Shown here: positions 5,516 to 6,163 of the stretch, piece by piece
Layout of the letters: each line of letters starts with the position of its first letter
Position numbering within the stretch: position 1 is the first letter of the stretch
Source: CAYXWH01 sp964468755
GTDB lineage: Bacteria; Chloroflexota; Dehalococcoidia; Dehalococcoidales; RBG-16-60-22
DNA length: 6,163 nucleotides
Direction: 5' to 3'
NCBI GenBank assembly: GCA_964468755.1
Contig: CAYXWH010000066.1
Coordinates: 1 to 6,163 of the forward strand
Notes under the pieces: model-generated
Told to the model about the DNA's origin: nothing
The model's input: only the letters and a program-made list of their open reading frames with translations
Database searches by the model: none
Translations under genes and position numbers: made by a program

Positions 5516-6163
5516 ATGAGCAAGATAACCGAATTACGTGAAGGCAGAGGACGAGAAAAGAGAGTACAGGTATTTCTCGACGGAAGTCCGGTGTTTAGCC
5601 TGCAAGCGGATGTAGCGGCACAGGAGGACCTCCACGTGGGGCAGGAACTCACTTCCCAACAGATTGCCCAGCTAACCGATGCCGACCGGTTACAACGTTG
5701 TCTCAACGCTTCCACCCATTATCTGGGTTACCGCCCGCGCAGCGAATCCGAGTTGCGACTGCGACTGCGCCGTCGCGGTTTTGACAATAAAAGCATTGAG
5801 GCAGTGCTGCTAAAATTAAAGGAGCAGGAATACCTGGATGATGTTGCCTTTGCCCGGTTCTGGAAAGATGACCGCAACACCTTCAGTCCGCGGAGTCAAC
5901 GGTTAATCCAGAGAGAATTACGGCAGAAAGGGGTCAACGAAGAAATCATCGAACAGGTAGTTACTACTATTGATGAAGATGAAAGTGCCTACCGGGCCGC
6001 CAGCAACCGTTATCGACGCGGGATAATAACTGATTACCAGCAGTTCCGCCGCCATTTAGGTAATTACCTGTTACGACGCGGCTTCAGCTACGAAGTGATA
6101 AACCGTACCATGGAACGACTATGGCAGGAATATACTAACAACTCAGGAAAGATTTCCCCCAAG
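5516..6163 (+). CDS. recX: Regulatory protein RecX (3' end beyond right edge)
   Basis: A small helical modulator that binds in the groove of RecA filaments and limits or reshapes RecA activity. It has 216 codons open to the window edge without a stop, which is why a search for closed reading frames misses it. An N-terminal segment of about 60 residues with beta character (VQVFLDGSPVFSL) precedes three helical repeats, near 64-102, 106-150 and 156-205. They show the RecX hallmarks: Y-L-YRPRSESELRLRLRRRGF in the first repeat, YLDDVAFARFW (106-116) and SPRSQRLIQRELRQKGV in the second, and LLRRGFSYEVI in the third. All three repeats appear complete, so probably only a short tail is missing. Start: ATG 5516 with GGAG at 5503-5506, nine bases upstream. 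It lies 106 bases after recA, the classic pairing, and readthrough from recA is the likely source of its transcript. Confidence 0.9.
   Translation, partial: MSKITELREGRGREKRVQVFLDGSPVFSLQADVAAQEDLHVGQELTSQQIAQLTDADRLQRCLNASTHYLGYRPRSESELRLRLRRRGFDNKSIEAVLLKLKEQEYLDDVAFARFWKDDRNTFSPRSQRLIQRELRQKGVNEEIIEQVVTTIDEDESAYRAASNRYRRGIITDYQQFRRHLGNYLLRRGFSYEVINRTMERLWQEYTNNSGKISPK

Noticed and set aside
5479..5715. 78-codon - strand frame opposite the start of recX
   Set aside because: The + strand here encodes the recX N-terminus, which continues as a coherent RecX protein to the window edge.
1..6163. Search for tRNA/rRNA genes, CRISPR repeats, insertion sequences, phage or toxin-antitoxin modules
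   Set aside because: None seen by eye: coding is nearly continuous with known housekeeping and redox genes, and every gap is about 110 bases or shorter.

Overview
This is a gene-dense bacterial window of moderate GC content. It holds five complete, coherent housekeeping genes on the + strand side plus a three-gene redox operon on the - strand, and a gene cut at each edge. The flavin/iron-sulfur Hdr operon points to an anaerobe. RecA, RecX, SurE, AcpS and the ammonia-only NadE are clearly bacterial. The combination of bacterial hdrCBA and the flavour of the RecA protein make me lean towards Chloroflexota (Dehalococcoidia-like). That placement is an inference from memory and has not been tested by alignment.

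Left third (1-2147, - strand): hdrC-hdrB-hdrA, a tightly packed operon read right to left. hdrC and hdrB share a GTGA stop/start overlap and hdrB overlaps hdrA by 11 bp. It encodes a two-cluster ferredoxin-like subunit (HdrC), a double CCG-domain catalytic subunit (HdrB) and the FAD/Fe-S subunit (HdrA, only its first 236 residues in view). Together they form a heterodisulfide-reductase-like electron-transfer complex. Its electron donor and true substrate cannot be read from this window.

Middle (2148-2258): a divergent intergenic region with promoter-like elements on both strands. It also holds a perfect 8-bp inverted repeat (2218-2225 / 2245-2252) whose right arm covers the surE ribosome binding site. 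This is the least explained piece of non-coding DNA here.

Right two thirds (2259-6163, + strand): surE (nucleotide phosphatase) and acpS (holo-ACP synthase), 11 bp apart and probably co-transcribed. A terminator-like hairpin sits inside a longer inverted repeat, followed by nadE (NAD+ synthetase) with its own promoter-like element and probably a TTG start. Then come recA (homologous recombination/SOS) and recX (RecA modulator, running off the right edge). A terminator-like hairpin between recA and recX resembles the attenuating arrangement known from other bacteria.

I found no tRNA or rRNA, CRISPR array, transposon, phage gene or attachment site, and no gene-free stretch longer than about 110 bases. 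I see no convincing novel multi-gene system. The points worth following up are the intergenic inverted repeats, the start-codon choices, and the identity of the Hdr complex's partners beyond the left edge.
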